DNA of 41,035 bases from Paenirhizobium cremeum (GTDB lineage Bacteria; Pseudomonadota; Alphaproteobacteria; Rhizobiales; Rhizobiaceae): NCBI RefSeq assembly GCF_022884085.1, contig NZ_JAGGCS010000023.1, positions 1 to 41,035 of the forward strand, read 5' to 3'. Below are positions 15,946 through 23,989 of the stretch, piece by piece. The notes below the pieces were generated by a model. The model did no database searches. It saw only the letters and a program-made list of their open reading frames with translations, and was not told where the DNA came from. The position numbers were made by a program, and so were the translations under genes. Each line of letters opens with the position of its first letter. Position 1 is the first letter of the stretch.

Positions 15946-17541
15946 ATGAAATTGAAGATTGGCTTTGCTGCGGCTCTGCTCGCGGCCACATTCCTTTCTA
16001 CCGCCGCCAGCGCCAAGACCTTCGTGTACTGCTCCGAAGGCTCGCCGGAAGGCTTCGACCCGGGTCTCTACACCGCCGGCACGACCTTTGATGCCTCGGC
16101 TCATCCGGTCTACAGCCGTCTGCTCGAATTCGAGCCGGGCACGACCAATCCGGTTGCCGGCCTCGCAGAAAGCTGGACCGTTTCCGAGGACGGCAAGGAA
16201 TACCTCTTCAAGCTGCGTCCTGGCGTGAAGTTCCAGACCACCGATTTCTTCACTCCGACCCGCGAACTGAACGCTGACGACGTCGTTTTCTCGATCGAGC
16301 GCCAGATCAAGGCTGACCATCCTTGGCACCAGTACGTCCCGGGCACGTCCTGGGAATATGCTGCCGGCATGGGCTTCCCGGAACTCATCAAGTCCGTCGA
16401 GAAGGTCGATGACCTCACGGTCAAGTTCGTCCTCAACCGTGCTGAAGCTCCGTTCCTCGCCAACGTCGCCATGCCGTTCGCTTCGATCATGTCGAAGGAA
16501 TATGCCGACAAGCTCGACGCCGAAGGCAAGAAGGAACAGTTGAACCAGATGCCGGTCGGCACTGGCCCGTTCATCTTCGTCGGCTACCAGCAGGATGCCG
16601 TCATCCGCTACAAGAAGAACGCCGACTACTGGGGCGGCGCTCCGAAGATCGACGATCTCGTCTTCGCAATCACCACCGACGCTGCCGTTCGCTATCAGAA
16701 GCTGAAGGCCGGTGAATGCCACCTGATGCCGTTCCCGAACGCTGCCGACGTTGAATCCATGAAGGCCGATCCGAACCTAAAGGTCATGGAACAGGAAGGC
16801 CTGAACGTTGCCTACCTCGCCTACAACACCACGCAGTCGCCCTTCGACAAGGTCGAAGTCCGCAAGGCGCTGAACAAGGCGATCAACAAGAAGGCAATCG
16901 TCGACGCCGTGTTCCAGGGCATGGCCACCCCGGCGAAGAACCCGATCCCGCCGACAATGTGGTCCTATAACGACAAGATCGAAGACGACACCTACGACCT
17001 CGATGCAGCCAAGAAGATGCTTGAGGAAGCCGGCGTCAAGGATCTGTCGATGAAGATCTGGGCCATGCCGGTGTCGCGTCCCTACATGCTGAACGCCCGC
17101 CGCGCGGCCGAAATCATGCAGGACGACTTCGCCAAGATCGGCGTCAAGGTCGAGATCGTCTCTTATGAATGGGCTGAATATCTCGACCGTTCCAAGGCCA
17201 AGGATCGCGATGGCGCGGCCATGCTCGGCTGGACCGGCGACAATGGTGACCCGGACAACTTCCTCGACACCCTGCTCGGCTGCGAAGCCGTCGGCGGCAA
17301 TAACCGCGCCCAGTGGTGCAACCCGGAGTTCGACGCCCTCGTGAAGAAGGCCAAGGTCACCTCGGACAAGGCTGAGCGCACCAAGCTCTACGAAGAGGCT
17401 CAGGTCATCTTCAAGCGCGAAGCGCCGTGGGCAACGCTTGACCACTCCCTGTCCGTCGTTCCGATGCGCAAGGATGTCTCCGGCTTCGTCCAGAGCCCGC
17501 TCGGCGACTTCACCTTCGAAAACGTCGACATCGCCGAGTAA
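15946..17541 (+). CDS. dppA: Dipeptide-type ABC transporter substrate-binding protein
   Basis: 531 residues of the SBP_bac_5 family. A signal peptide (MKLKIGFAAALLAATFLSTA, cleavage at ASA-KT) exports it to the periplasm. Family features in order: FDPGLYTAGTTFDASAHPVY near the N terminus, AESWTVSEDGKEYLFKLRPG (about 80-100), MPVGTGPF, and the C-terminal part with WTGDNGDPDNFLD. The whole matches DppA of dipeptide importers; rhizobial Dpp systems also take up delta-aminolevulinic acid and perhaps haem. It is first of dppABCDF, with GGGAGAA about 6 bases before ATG 15946. A perfect 14-bp stem-loop follows the stop, likely keeping this message more abundant than the permease part. Confidence 0.92.
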   Translation: MKLKIGFAAALLAATFLSTAASAKTFVYCSEGSPEGFDPGLYTAGTTFDASAHPVYSRLLEFEPGTTNPVAGLAESWTVSEDGKEYLFKLRPGVKFQTTDFFTPTRELNADDVVFSIERQIKADHPWHQYVPGTSWEYAAGMGFPELIKSVEKVDDLTVKFVLNRAEAPFLANVAMPFASIMSKEYADKLDAEGKKEQLNQMPVGTGPFIFVGYQQDAVIRYKKNADYWGGAPKIDDLVFAITTDAAVRYQKLKAGECHLMPFPNAADVESMKADPNLKVMEQEGLNVAYLAYNTTQSPFDKVEVRKALNKAINKKAIVDAVFQGMATPAKNPIPPTMWSYNDKIEDDTYDLDAAKKMLEEAGVKDLSMKIWAMPVSRPYMLNARRAAEIMQDDFAKIGVKVEIVSYEWAEYLDRSKAKDRDGAAMLGWTGDNGDPDNFLDTLLGCEAVGGNNRAQWCNPEFDALVKKAKVTSDKAERTKLYEEAQVIFKREAPWATLDHSLSVVPMRKDVSGFVQSPLGDFTFENVDIAE

Positions 17542-17558
17542 TCGTCAGGATTGAACGG

Positions 17559-17591
17559 ATCACCGCGGAAGCCACGCGCTTCCGCGGTGAT
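17559..17591 (+). repeat. Perfect 14-bp stem-loop between dppA and dppB
   Basis: ATCACCGCGGAAGC (17559-17572) and GCTTCCGCGGTGAT (17578-17591) pair without a mismatch around a 5-base loop. No T run follows, so it probably stabilises the 3' end of the dppA message or causes partial termination, a common arrangement after binding-protein genes. Confidence 0.85.
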
Positions 17592-17721
17592 TGCATGACA
17601 GCCCGGCGGTTGTTACCGTCGAGCCGGAGCTTCCGGAACGCAGTTGCTGCTTCCCGAGCAAGATCGGCCAGAGATCGGCCGACGATTACAGACCTCCAAG
17701 AAAAACATAAGCGGGTCCCTC

Positions 17722-18726
17722 ATGTTTGGCTTTCTCCTGCGGCGGCTTGCCGTCCTCATCCCGACATTCATCGGGGTATCGATCATAGCCTTCGCCTTCA
17801 TCCGGCTGCTTCCGGGCGATCCGGTCGCTCTGCTGTCCGGCGAACGTGTCATGTCGCCCGAGCGGCATGCCCAGATCAGCGCCCAGCTCGGCCTCGACCG
17901 GCCCCTGGTCATCCAGTATCTCGATTATCTGGGCGGCGTGCTGACCGGTGATTTCGGCTCCTCCATCGTCTCCAAGTCTCCGATCCTCGACCAGTTCATG
18001 TCGCTGTTTCCGGCAACGGTCGAGCTCTCCTTCTGTGCGATCATCATCGCGATCGTCCTCGGCATACCGGCTGGCGTCATCGCAGCGATCAAGCGGGGTT
18101 CGGTTTTCGACCAGTCGATGATGGGTGTGGCCCTCGTCGGCTATTCCATGCCGATCTTCTGGTGGGGCCTGCTGCTCATCATCCTGTTCTCCGGAATATT
18201 GCAATGGACCCCGGTGTCGGGCCGCATCTCGCTGATGTATTTCTTCCCCCCGGTAACGGGCTTCATGCTGATCGACTCGCTGTTGTCGGGCCAGAAGGGT
18301 GCTTTTTCGTCCGCGCTCAGCCATCTGGTCCTGCCTTCGATCGTGCTTGCTACCATCCCGCTCGCCGTCATCGCCCGCCAAACGCGCTCGGCCATGCTCG
18401 AAGTGCTCTCGGAAGACTATATCCGCACGGCTCGCGCCAAGGGTCTTTCGCCCTTCCGGGTCATCGGCCTGCACGCCCTGCGGAACGCAATGATCCCGGT
18501 CATCACCACGATCGGCCTGCAGATCGGCGTCATGCTCGCCGGCGCCATCCTGACCGAGACGATCTTCTCCTGGCCGGGCATCGGCAAGTGGATGGTCGAT
18601 AGCGTCTTCCGTCGCGACTATCCGGTGATCCAGGGCGGCCTTCTTCTGATCGCCGGCATCATCATGGTCGTCAATCTCATTGTTGATCTGCTTTACGGCC
18701 TGATCAACCCGCGTATCCGCCACTAA
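17722..18726 (+). CDS. dppB: Dipeptide ABC transporter permease DppB
   Basis: 334 residues, about six membrane helices. It begins MFGFLLRRLAVLIPTFIGVS, typical of DppB/OppB. The EAA-like loop that contacts the ATPase reads YIRTARAKGLSPFRVIGLHA, followed by the conserved LRNAMIPVITTIGLQ and WPGIGKWMVDSVFRRDYPVI. ATG 17722 is chosen because the first membrane helix follows at once; the frame is open 26 codons further up with no coding look. It forms the inner-membrane channel with DppC. Confidence 0.93.
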   Translation: MFGFLLRRLAVLIPTFIGVSIIAFAFIRLLPGDPVALLSGERVMSPERHAQISAQLGLDRPLVIQYLDYLGGVLTGDFGSSIVSKSPILDQFMSLFPATVELSFCAIIIAIVLGIPAGVIAAIKRGSVFDQSMMGVALVGYSMPIFWWGLLLIILFSGILQWTPVSGRISLMYFFPPVTGFMLIDSLLSGQKGAFSSALSHLVLPSIVLATIPLAVIARQTRSAMLEVLSEDYIRTARAKGLSPFRVIGLHALRNAMIPVITTIGLQIGVMLAGAILTETIFSWPGIGKWMVDSVFRRDYPVIQGGLLLIAGIIMVVNLIVDLLYGLINPRIRH

Positions 18727-18741
18727 GAGGTGAAAAACTCC

Positions 18742-19650
18742 ATGGCTGAGACAACTCAAGGCCAGACGGTCTCAAGCGCGGCGATGCGCCGCCAGATGCT
18801 GGCCGAATTCTGGTTCTATTTCTCCGAAAATCGCGGGGCGGTGATCGGGCTCGTCGTCTTCATCGCGCTCGTGCTGGTCGCGATCCTTGCGCCGCTGGTC
18901 GCGCCCCATTCCCCGTTCGAACAGTATCGCGACGCGATTCTCCTTCCGCCGTCGTGGGTCGAAGGCGGCAACACCGCCTATTTGCTCGGTACGGATCCTG
19001 TCGGTCGCGACATTCTTTCCCGCCTGATCTACGGTGCCCAATATTCGCTCTTCATCGGTGTCTTCGTCACCACGTTGTCGCTGACCGGCGGCATTCTCGT
19101 CGGCCTGATCGCCGGCTACTACCGCGGCTGGATCGATACCGTCATCATGCGCCTGATGGACATCATCCTAGCCTTCCCATCGTTGCTTCTCGCCCTGGTG
19201 CTGGTCGCTATCCTCGGGCCGAGCCTGACCAACGGCATGATTGCCATCGCGCTCACCCTTCAGCCGCATTTCGTGCGCCTCACCCGCGCGGCAGTCATGG
19301 CGGAGAAGAGCCGCGACTACGTGACCGCCGCCCGCCTTGCGGGCGCCGGCCCTTTCCGGCTGATGTTCCGCACCATCCTGCCGAACTGTACCGCGCCGCT
19401 GATCGTTCAGGCGACGCTGTCCTTCTCCAACGCGATCCTCGATGCCGCTGCCCTCGGCTTTCTCGGCATGGGCGCTCAGCCGCCGGCTCCGGAATGGGGA
19501 ACCATGCTCGCTGAAGCCCGCGAATTCATCCTGCGTGCCTGGTGGGTGGTCACCTTCCCCGGTCTTGCCATCCTCATCACCGTTCTCGCCATCAACCTGA
19601 TGGGCGACGGTCTGCGCGATGCGCTCGATCCGAAACTGAAGAGGTCCTGA
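18742..19650 (+). CDS. dppC: Dipeptide ABC transporter permease DppC
   Basis: 302 residues from ATG 18742 (GTG 18730 would add four). A cytoplasmic N terminus leads to a first helix (RGAVIGLVVFIALVLVAILA), then the DppC hallmark LGTDPVGRDILSRLIYGAQ in the first periplasmic loop, five further helices, the coupling loop DYVTAARLAGAGPFRLMFR and ILPNCTAPLIVQ. The ending GDGLRDALDPKLK is typical of the family. It begins 15 bases after dppB and ends one base before the dppD start. Confidence 0.93.
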   Translation: MAETTQGQTVSSAAMRRQMLAEFWFYFSENRGAVIGLVVFIALVLVAILAPLVAPHSPFEQYRDAILLPPSWVEGGNTAYLLGTDPVGRDILSRLIYGAQYSLFIGVFVTTLSLTGGILVGLIAGYYRGWIDTVIMRLMDIILAFPSLLLALVLVAILGPSLTNGMIAIALTLQPHFVRLTRAAVMAEKSRDYVTAARLAGAGPFRLMFRTILPNCTAPLIVQATLSFSNAILDAAALGFLGMGAQPPAPEWGTMLAEAREFILRAWWVVTFPGLAILITVLAINLMGDGLRDALDPKLKRS

Positions 19651-19651
19651 C

Positions 19652-20500
19652 ATGGCGCTTCTCGATATTCAGAACCTGACCGTCGAATTCGAAACGGCCT
19701 CTGGCTGGTTCAAGGCGGTCGATGGCGTATCACTTTCGGTGGAAGCCGGCGAAGTGCTGGCGATCGTCGGTGAATCAGGCTCCGGCAAGTCGGTCTCGAT
19801 GCTCGCCGTCATGGGCCTTCTACCCTGGACGGCGAAGATTACCGCCGACAGCATGCTCTTTCAGGGCAAGGACATCATGCGCATTTCGCCCGCCGAACGG
19901 CGCAAGCTGATCGGCAAAGACATCGCCATGATCTTCCAGGAACCGGTGGCAAGCCTCAATCCCTGCTTCACCGTGGGTTTCCAGATCGAGGAAGTTCTGC
20001 GCATTCATATGGGCCTCGGCAAGACCGCCCGTCGCGAGCGCGCCATCGAGCTTTTCCGGCTGGTCGGCTTGCCCGATCCGGCCGAGCGGCTCAATCACTT
20101 CCCGCACCAGATGTCCGGTGGCCAGTGCCAGCGCGTGATGATCGCCATGGCGATCGCCTGCGATCCGAAGCTTCTGATCGCCGACGAGCCGACCACCGCG
20201 CTCGACGTGACCATCCAGAAACAGATCCTCGACCTCCTGATGGACCTGCAGGCAAAGAACGGCATGGGCCTCATTATGATTACCCATGACATGGGCGTCG
20301 TGGCCGAGACCGCCGACCGTGTGATTGTGCAGTACAAGGGCCGCAAGATGGAAGAGGCCGACGTGCTCTCGCTCTTCGAAGCGCCGAAGAACGCCTATAC
20401 GCGCGCTCTTCTTTCCGCCTTGCCGGAGAACGCGACCGGGGATCGTCTGACGACCGTTTCCGACTTCCTCGCAGGTTCGGCAGCAGGAGAAAACACATGA
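19652..20500 (+). CDS. dppD: Dipeptide ABC transporter ATP-binding protein DppD
   Basis: 282 residues. Walker A GESGSGKS (40-47), Q-loop MIFQEP, signature MSGGQCQRV, Walker B LLIADEPTTALD and H-loop MITHDMGVV are all present. It powers uptake together with DppF. It is shorter than E. coli DppD (about 327 residues): the C-terminal oligopeptide-type extension with conserved cysteines, which holds an iron-sulfur cluster in some DppD proteins, is missing. Short forms seem usual in rhizobia. Its stop overlaps the dppF start in ATGA. Confidence 0.92.
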   Translation: MALLDIQNLTVEFETASGWFKAVDGVSLSVEAGEVLAIVGESGSGKSVSMLAVMGLLPWTAKITADSMLFQGKDIMRISPAERRKLIGKDIAMIFQEPVASLNPCFTVGFQIEEVLRIHMGLGKTARRERAIELFRLVGLPDPAERLNHFPHQMSGGQCQRVMIAMAIACDPKLLIADEPTTALDVTIQKQILDLLMDLQAKNGMGLIMITHDMGVVAETADRVIVQYKGRKMEEADVLSLFEAPKNAYTRALLSALPENATGDRLTTVSDFLAGSAAGENT

Positions 20501-21357
20501 GCGATACGACCGCGACACAACCGCCGATGCTCGAGATCCGTAATATCAAGCGCGATTACCACGTGCCGACCGGCCTCTTCAAACCGGAGAAGGTCGTGCA
20601 TGCCGTCAAGGGCGTGTCTTTCAAGCTGGAAACCGGCAAGACGCTTGCCATCGTCGGCGAAAGCGGCTGCGGCAAGTCCACGCTCGCCCGCATCCTGACC
20701 TTCATCGACGAGCCGACATCGGGCGAACTCCTGATTGAGGGAAAGCCGGTCGACACCCGTCCGGGTCATCTTACGGCGGAAATGCGCCAGAAGGTGCAGA
20801 TCGTCTTCCAGAACCCCTATGGATCGCTCAACCCACGCCAGAAGATCGGCGACGTTCTCGGCGAGCCGCTGGCGATCAACACGAACATGGCCGCTGCCGA
20901 ACGTCGCGAGCGGGCGACGGAAATGCTGGTGAAAGTCGGCCTTGGACCGGAACACTACAATCGCTATCCGCACATGTTCTCCGGCGGCCAGCGTCAGCGT
21001 ATCGCCATTGCCCGCGCGCTGATGCTGAATCCGAAGCTGCTTGTGCTGGACGAGCCGGTTTCCGCCCTCGACCTTTCGGTACAGGCACAGGTGCTGAACC
21101 TGCTGGCGGATCTTCAGGACGAGTTCGGCCTGACCTATGTCTTCATCAGCCACGATCTCTCGGTTGTGCGCTACATCGCGGACGAGGTGATGGTGATGTA
21201 TTACGGCGAGGCAGTCGAATATGGCAGCCGCGACGAAGTCTTCTCAGATCCGAAGCACGACTATACCCGGACATTGTTTGCCGCGACGCCGCGCGCCGAC
21301 GTCGAATCGATTCGCGCCCGCATTGCTGCAAAGAAGACGGGAACAAAGGTGGCCTGA
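20497..21357 (+). CDS. dppF: Dipeptide ABC transporter ATP-binding protein DppF
   Basis: 286 residues with all ATPase motifs: Walker A GESGCGKST, Q-loop IVFQNPYGSLNPR, signature FSGGQRQRIAIARAL, Walker B LLVLDEPVSALDLSVQ and H-loop FISHDLSVVRYI. The sequence GSLNPRQKIG after the Q-loop is typical of DppF/OppF. It is last of the operon, overlapping dppD by four bases, and is followed by a strong terminator. Like DppD it lacks most of the usual C-terminal extension. Confidence 0.92.
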   Translation: MSDTTATQPPMLEIRNIKRDYHVPTGLFKPEKVVHAVKGVSFKLETGKTLAIVGESGCGKSTLARILTFIDEPTSGELLIEGKPVDTRPGHLTAEMRQKVQIVFQNPYGSLNPRQKIGDVLGEPLAINTNMAAAERRERATEMLVKVGLGPEHYNRYPHMFSGGQRQRIAIARALMLNPKLLVLDEPVSALDLSVQAQVLNLLADLQDEFGLTYVFISHDLSVVRYIADEVMVMYYGEAVEYGSRDEVFSDPKHDYTRTLFAATPRADVESIRARIAAKKTGTKVA

Positions 21358-21390
21358 TCGGGTCTCCGCACGATAGCGGCGTAGACTACA

Positions 21391-21420
21391 GGCCGGCGCG
21401 AAAGCGCCGGCCTTTTTCTT
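21391..21420 (+). terminator. Rho-independent terminator of the dpp operon
   Basis: A perfect 9-bp GC-rich stem, GGCCGGCGC (21391-21399) with GCGCCGGCC (21404-21412), has a stable GAAA tetraloop and is followed by TTTTTCTT. Confidence 0.93.
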
Positions 21421-21472
21421 GGCCAGCGCTTATGCCGTAGAGCCCGTAATCACTGATGAGCCTATTGCTGGA

Positions 21473-21507
21473 TTTTCGTTTTTCCGTAGGATGAAGAAAA
21501 ACGAAAA
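21473..21507 (+). promoter_or_regulatory. Perfect inverted repeat upstream of glpR, likely GlpR operator
   Basis: TTTTCGTTTTTC (21473-21484) and GAAAAACGAAAA (21496-21507) form a perfect 12-bp inverted repeat with an 11-base spacer, ending 25 bases before the glpR start. TTTCG-type half-sites are what DeoR-family repressors such as GlpR tend to bind, so autoregulation is likely. A frame with ATG 21491 runs through the repeat, but the ribosome site favours ATG 21533, leaving the repeat untranslated. Confidence 0.6.
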
Positions 21508-21532
21508 AGAAAAGCGAATGGGAGGGATCGTC

Positions 21533-22297
21533 ATGTTGCTTACCCCGCGTCAGGCGGAAATCGTAGCGCTCGCCAAGGAACAGGGCCGCGTTCTGGTCGA
21601 TGAACTCGCCACCCGTTTTTCCGTCACGCCCCAGACGATCCGCAAGGATTTGAATGACCTCTGCGACGGTCGGGCGCTGACGCGCATTCATGGCGGCGCG
21701 ATCTTCCCGAGTGGCAACGAAAACGTCAAATACGAGGCGCGGCGGTCGATTGCCGCTTCCGAAAAACAGGCGATCGGCAGGGCCGCAGCCGCCCTCATTC
21801 CCGACAACTCCTCGCTTTTCATCAATATCGGTACGACGACGGAAGCCGTGGGCGAAGCGCTCACCGACCACCGCGAACTCATGGTCATCACCAATAACAT
21901 CAACGTTGCCAATCGCTTGAGGGTGTTCCCCTCGATCGAGGTGGTGATTGCCGGTGGTGTTGTCCGTGGCTCCGACGGCGGCATCGTCGGTGAGGCGGCG
22001 GTCGATTTCATTCGGCAGTTCAAGGTGGATTTCGCCGTCATCGGCGTGTCGGCAATCGATGGAGACGGCGCGCTTCTTGATTTCGACTTTCGCGAGGTAA
22101 AGGTGGCCCAGGCCATCATGGCCAATGCCCGGCATGTCATATTGGTGAGCGATTCCAGCAAGTTCGAGCGTACTGCTCCGGTGCGCATCGGCCATCTTTC
22201 ACAGGTCCATACCTTCATCACCGATCGCTGTCCACTGGATGCGATACGGACGATCTGCGTCGAAAACGGCGTTAATCTCATCGAGACTGCACCATGA
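21533..22297 (+). CDS. glpR: DeoR-family transcriptional repressor GlpR
   Basis: 254 residues. The N-terminal winged helix-turn-helix is of DeoR type: LTPRQAEIVALAKEQGRV, then LATRFSVTPQTIRKDLNDL and RIHGGA (to about 58). The C-terminal sugar-phosphate-binding domain shows INIGTTTEAVGEAL and VIGVSAIDGDGALLDFD, with the ending segment LVSDSSKFER. GlpR proteins repress glycerol genes until glycerol-3-phosphate binds. ATG 21533 has GGGAGGG 6 bases upstream and was preferred over earlier in-frame ATGs. It stands directly before glpD and the glycerol importer genes and has an inverted repeat in front that it probably binds. Confidence 0.9.
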   Translation: MLLTPRQAEIVALAKEQGRVLVDELATRFSVTPQTIRKDLNDLCDGRALTRIHGGAIFPSGNENVKYEARRSIAASEKQAIGRAAAALIPDNSSLFINIGTTTEAVGEALTDHRELMVITNNINVANRLRVFPSIEVVIAGGVVRGSDGGIVGEAAVDFIRQFKVDFAVIGVSAIDGDGALLDFDFREVKVAQAIMANARHVILVSDSSKFERTAPVRIGHLSQVHTFITDRCPLDAIRTICVENGVNLIETAP

Positions 22298-22331
22298 AGT
22301 ACACCCCCGCAAGGGATCGATAAATCTTCGT

Positions 22332-22360
22332 TTGACATTCGATTTGATTTCGAATTAGAT
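22332..22360 (+). promoter_or_regulatory. Candidate glpD operon promoter
   Basis: TTGACA (22332-22337), a perfect -35 hexamer, is followed 17 bases later by TTAGAT (22355-22360), a weak -10. TTCG-containing half-sites (TTCGTTT, TTCGATTT, TTTCGAA) are packed around it. It lies about 60 bases before the glpD start and just before the palindrome at 22369-22401. Confidence 0.5.
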
Positions 22361-22368
22361 AAACATAC

Positions 22369-22401
22369 TTTCGCATTTGCAAAAATTTGTGCAATGCGAA
22401 A
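22369..22401 (+). promoter_or_regulatory. Palindromic operator between promoter and glpD start
   Basis: TTTCGCATTTGCA (22369-22381) and TGCAATGCGAAA (22390-22401) are inverted copies that differ by one extra T. The site begins 9 bases after the -10 hexamer, so a bound repressor would cover the transcription start. The TTTCG ends agree with the half-sites in front of glpR. Binding by GlpR is inferred. Confidence 0.6.
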
Positions 22402-22417
22402 TAGGGTGGGGAAAAGA

Positions 22418-23929
22418 ATGTCAGGCGATACGGTTTTCGATCTGTTTGTGATCGGTGGCGGCATCAACGGTTGCGGCATTGCCCGCGATGCTGTTGGTCG
22501 TGGCTACTCCGTGGCGCTCGCCGAAATGAACGATTTCGCCTCCGGCACCTCGTCAGGCGCGACCAAGCTCATTCATGGCGGCCTTCGTTATCTCGAATAC
22601 TACGAATTTCGGCTTGTGCGCGAGGCGCTTATGGAGCGTGAGGTGCTTTGGGCAATGGCGCCGCATATCATCTGGCCCATGCGCTTCGTCCTGCCTTTCC
22701 AGAAGGGCGGCATTCGCCCCGCATGGCTCATCCGGCTCGGACTTTTCCTTTACGATCATCTGGGTGGACGCAAGCTTCTGCCGCCGACGAAGACGCTCGA
22801 TCTTCGGCGCGATGTCGCCGGCAAGCCGCTGAAGCCGCTGTTTTCGCGTGCTTTCGAATATTCCGACGGCTGGGTCGATGACGCGCGCATGGTCGTGTTG
22901 AATGCCCGTGATGCCGCTGATCGCGGTGCCACTATCCTCAGCCGTTCAAAGGTCGTGTCGGCGCGCCGGGACGGCGACGTCTGGGTGGTCGATGTCCGCA
23001 ACGAACAGACCGGAGCCGTGACGACCTTCCGGTCTCGCATGCTGGTCAATGCCGCGGGTCCCTGGGTGGATCAGGTGCTGGCCGGCGCTTTCGGGCGCAA
23101 CAACGTGCACAATGTCCGTCTCGTGCAGGGCAGCCATATCGTGGTGCGCAAGAAGTTCTCCGACCCGCGCGCCTATTTCTTTCAGAATCCGGATAACCGC
23201 ATCATCTTCGCGATCCCTTATGAAAAGGAATTCACGCTGATCGGGACAACGGATCGCGACTATTCGGGCGATCCTAAAAGTGTGAAGATCAGCGACGAAG
23301 AGGTCACCTATCTGTGCAATGCGGCAAGCGAGTATTTTGCCGAACCGGTGCGTCCCGAAGATATCGTCTGGACTTATTCGGCGGTGCGCCCGCTTTATGA
23401 CGACGGCGCCTCCAAGGCCCAGGAGGCGACCCGTGATTATGTGTTGAAGCTGGATGGAGACAGGGCCGGCCCGCCCCTGCTCAATGTCTTCGGCGGCAAG
23501 CTGACGACCTATCGGCGACTGGCCGAGCACGCGCTGGAAAAGATCGGCGAGGCCATCGGTGTGAAGGGTTCTTCCTGGACAGCCGGAAGCCGGCTTCCGG
23601 GTGGTGATTTCGGGCCGACTGGCTACGAGGCGGAAGTTGCCAAGCTTGCGAAGCACGCCCCTTTCCTGTCACGACCGCACGCCGAGCGGCTCGTCCGCTG
23701 TTACGGGACGCTGGCGAATTCCATTATCGGCCACGCATCGCGGCCGGAGGATCTGGGTAGGTTTTTTGGCGGCACGCTCTACGAAGCGGAAGTTCGCTGG
23801 CTGATCGATAGGGAATGGGCGCGCACGGCAGACGATGTGCTGTGGCGGCGCACGAAACAGGGATTGTTCCTGACGGCCGTGGAGGCCGCGGAACTTGAGG
23901 AATATATGGCAGGCGCTGTCGTTCACTGA
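22418..23929 (+). CDS. glpD: Glycerol-3-phosphate dehydrogenase (FAD)
   Basis: 503 residues of the FAD-dependent GlpD family, which oxidises glycerol-3-phosphate to dihydroxyacetone phosphate at the inner membrane and passes electrons to quinone. The N-terminal Rossmann motif is FDLFVIGGGINGCGIARDA (7-25); the family segments GTSSGATKLIHGGLRYLEY, DGWVDDARMVVLNARDAADR, NAAGPWVDQVL, FAIPYEKEFTLIGTTDRDY and VFGGKLTTYRRLAEHAL follow in order. ATG 22418 was chosen behind GGTGGGG; the frame is open 8 codons further up, into the operator. First gene of the glpD-S-T-P-Q-U-V-K series, so uptake and catabolism are expressed together. Confidence 0.95.
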   Translation: MSGDTVFDLFVIGGGINGCGIARDAVGRGYSVALAEMNDFASGTSSGATKLIHGGLRYLEYYEFRLVREALMEREVLWAMAPHIIWPMRFVLPFQKGGIRPAWLIRLGLFLYDHLGGRKLLPPTKTLDLRRDVAGKPLKPLFSRAFEYSDGWVDDARMVVLNARDAADRGATILSRSKVVSARRDGDVWVVDVRNEQTGAVTTFRSRMLVNAAGPWVDQVLAGAFGRNNVHNVRLVQGSHIVVRKKFSDPRAYFFQNPDNRIIFAIPYEKEFTLIGTTDRDYSGDPKSVKISDEEVTYLCNAASEYFAEPVRPEDIVWTYSAVRPLYDDGASKAQEATRDYVLKLDGDRAGPPLLNVFGGKLTTYRRLAEHALEKIGEAIGVKGSSWTAGSRLPGGDFGPTGYEAEVAKLAKHAPFLSRPHAERLVRCYGTLANSIIGHASRPEDLGRFFGGTLYEAEVRWLIDREWARTADDVLWRRTKQGLFLTAVEAAELEEYMAGAVVH

Positions 23930-23989
23930 CGCGCCCGGCCGGACTTGTTCATATCTATCGCCGACGGTTGGAGGAGGCCCGAGGAAAAA

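Noticed and set aside
15795..16016. Minus-strand 73-codon frame ending in the dppA leader, possibly the product of the orphan transcript.
   Set aside because: Half of it is antisense to the dppA signal peptide and no ribosome site is seen; an untranslated RNA fits better.
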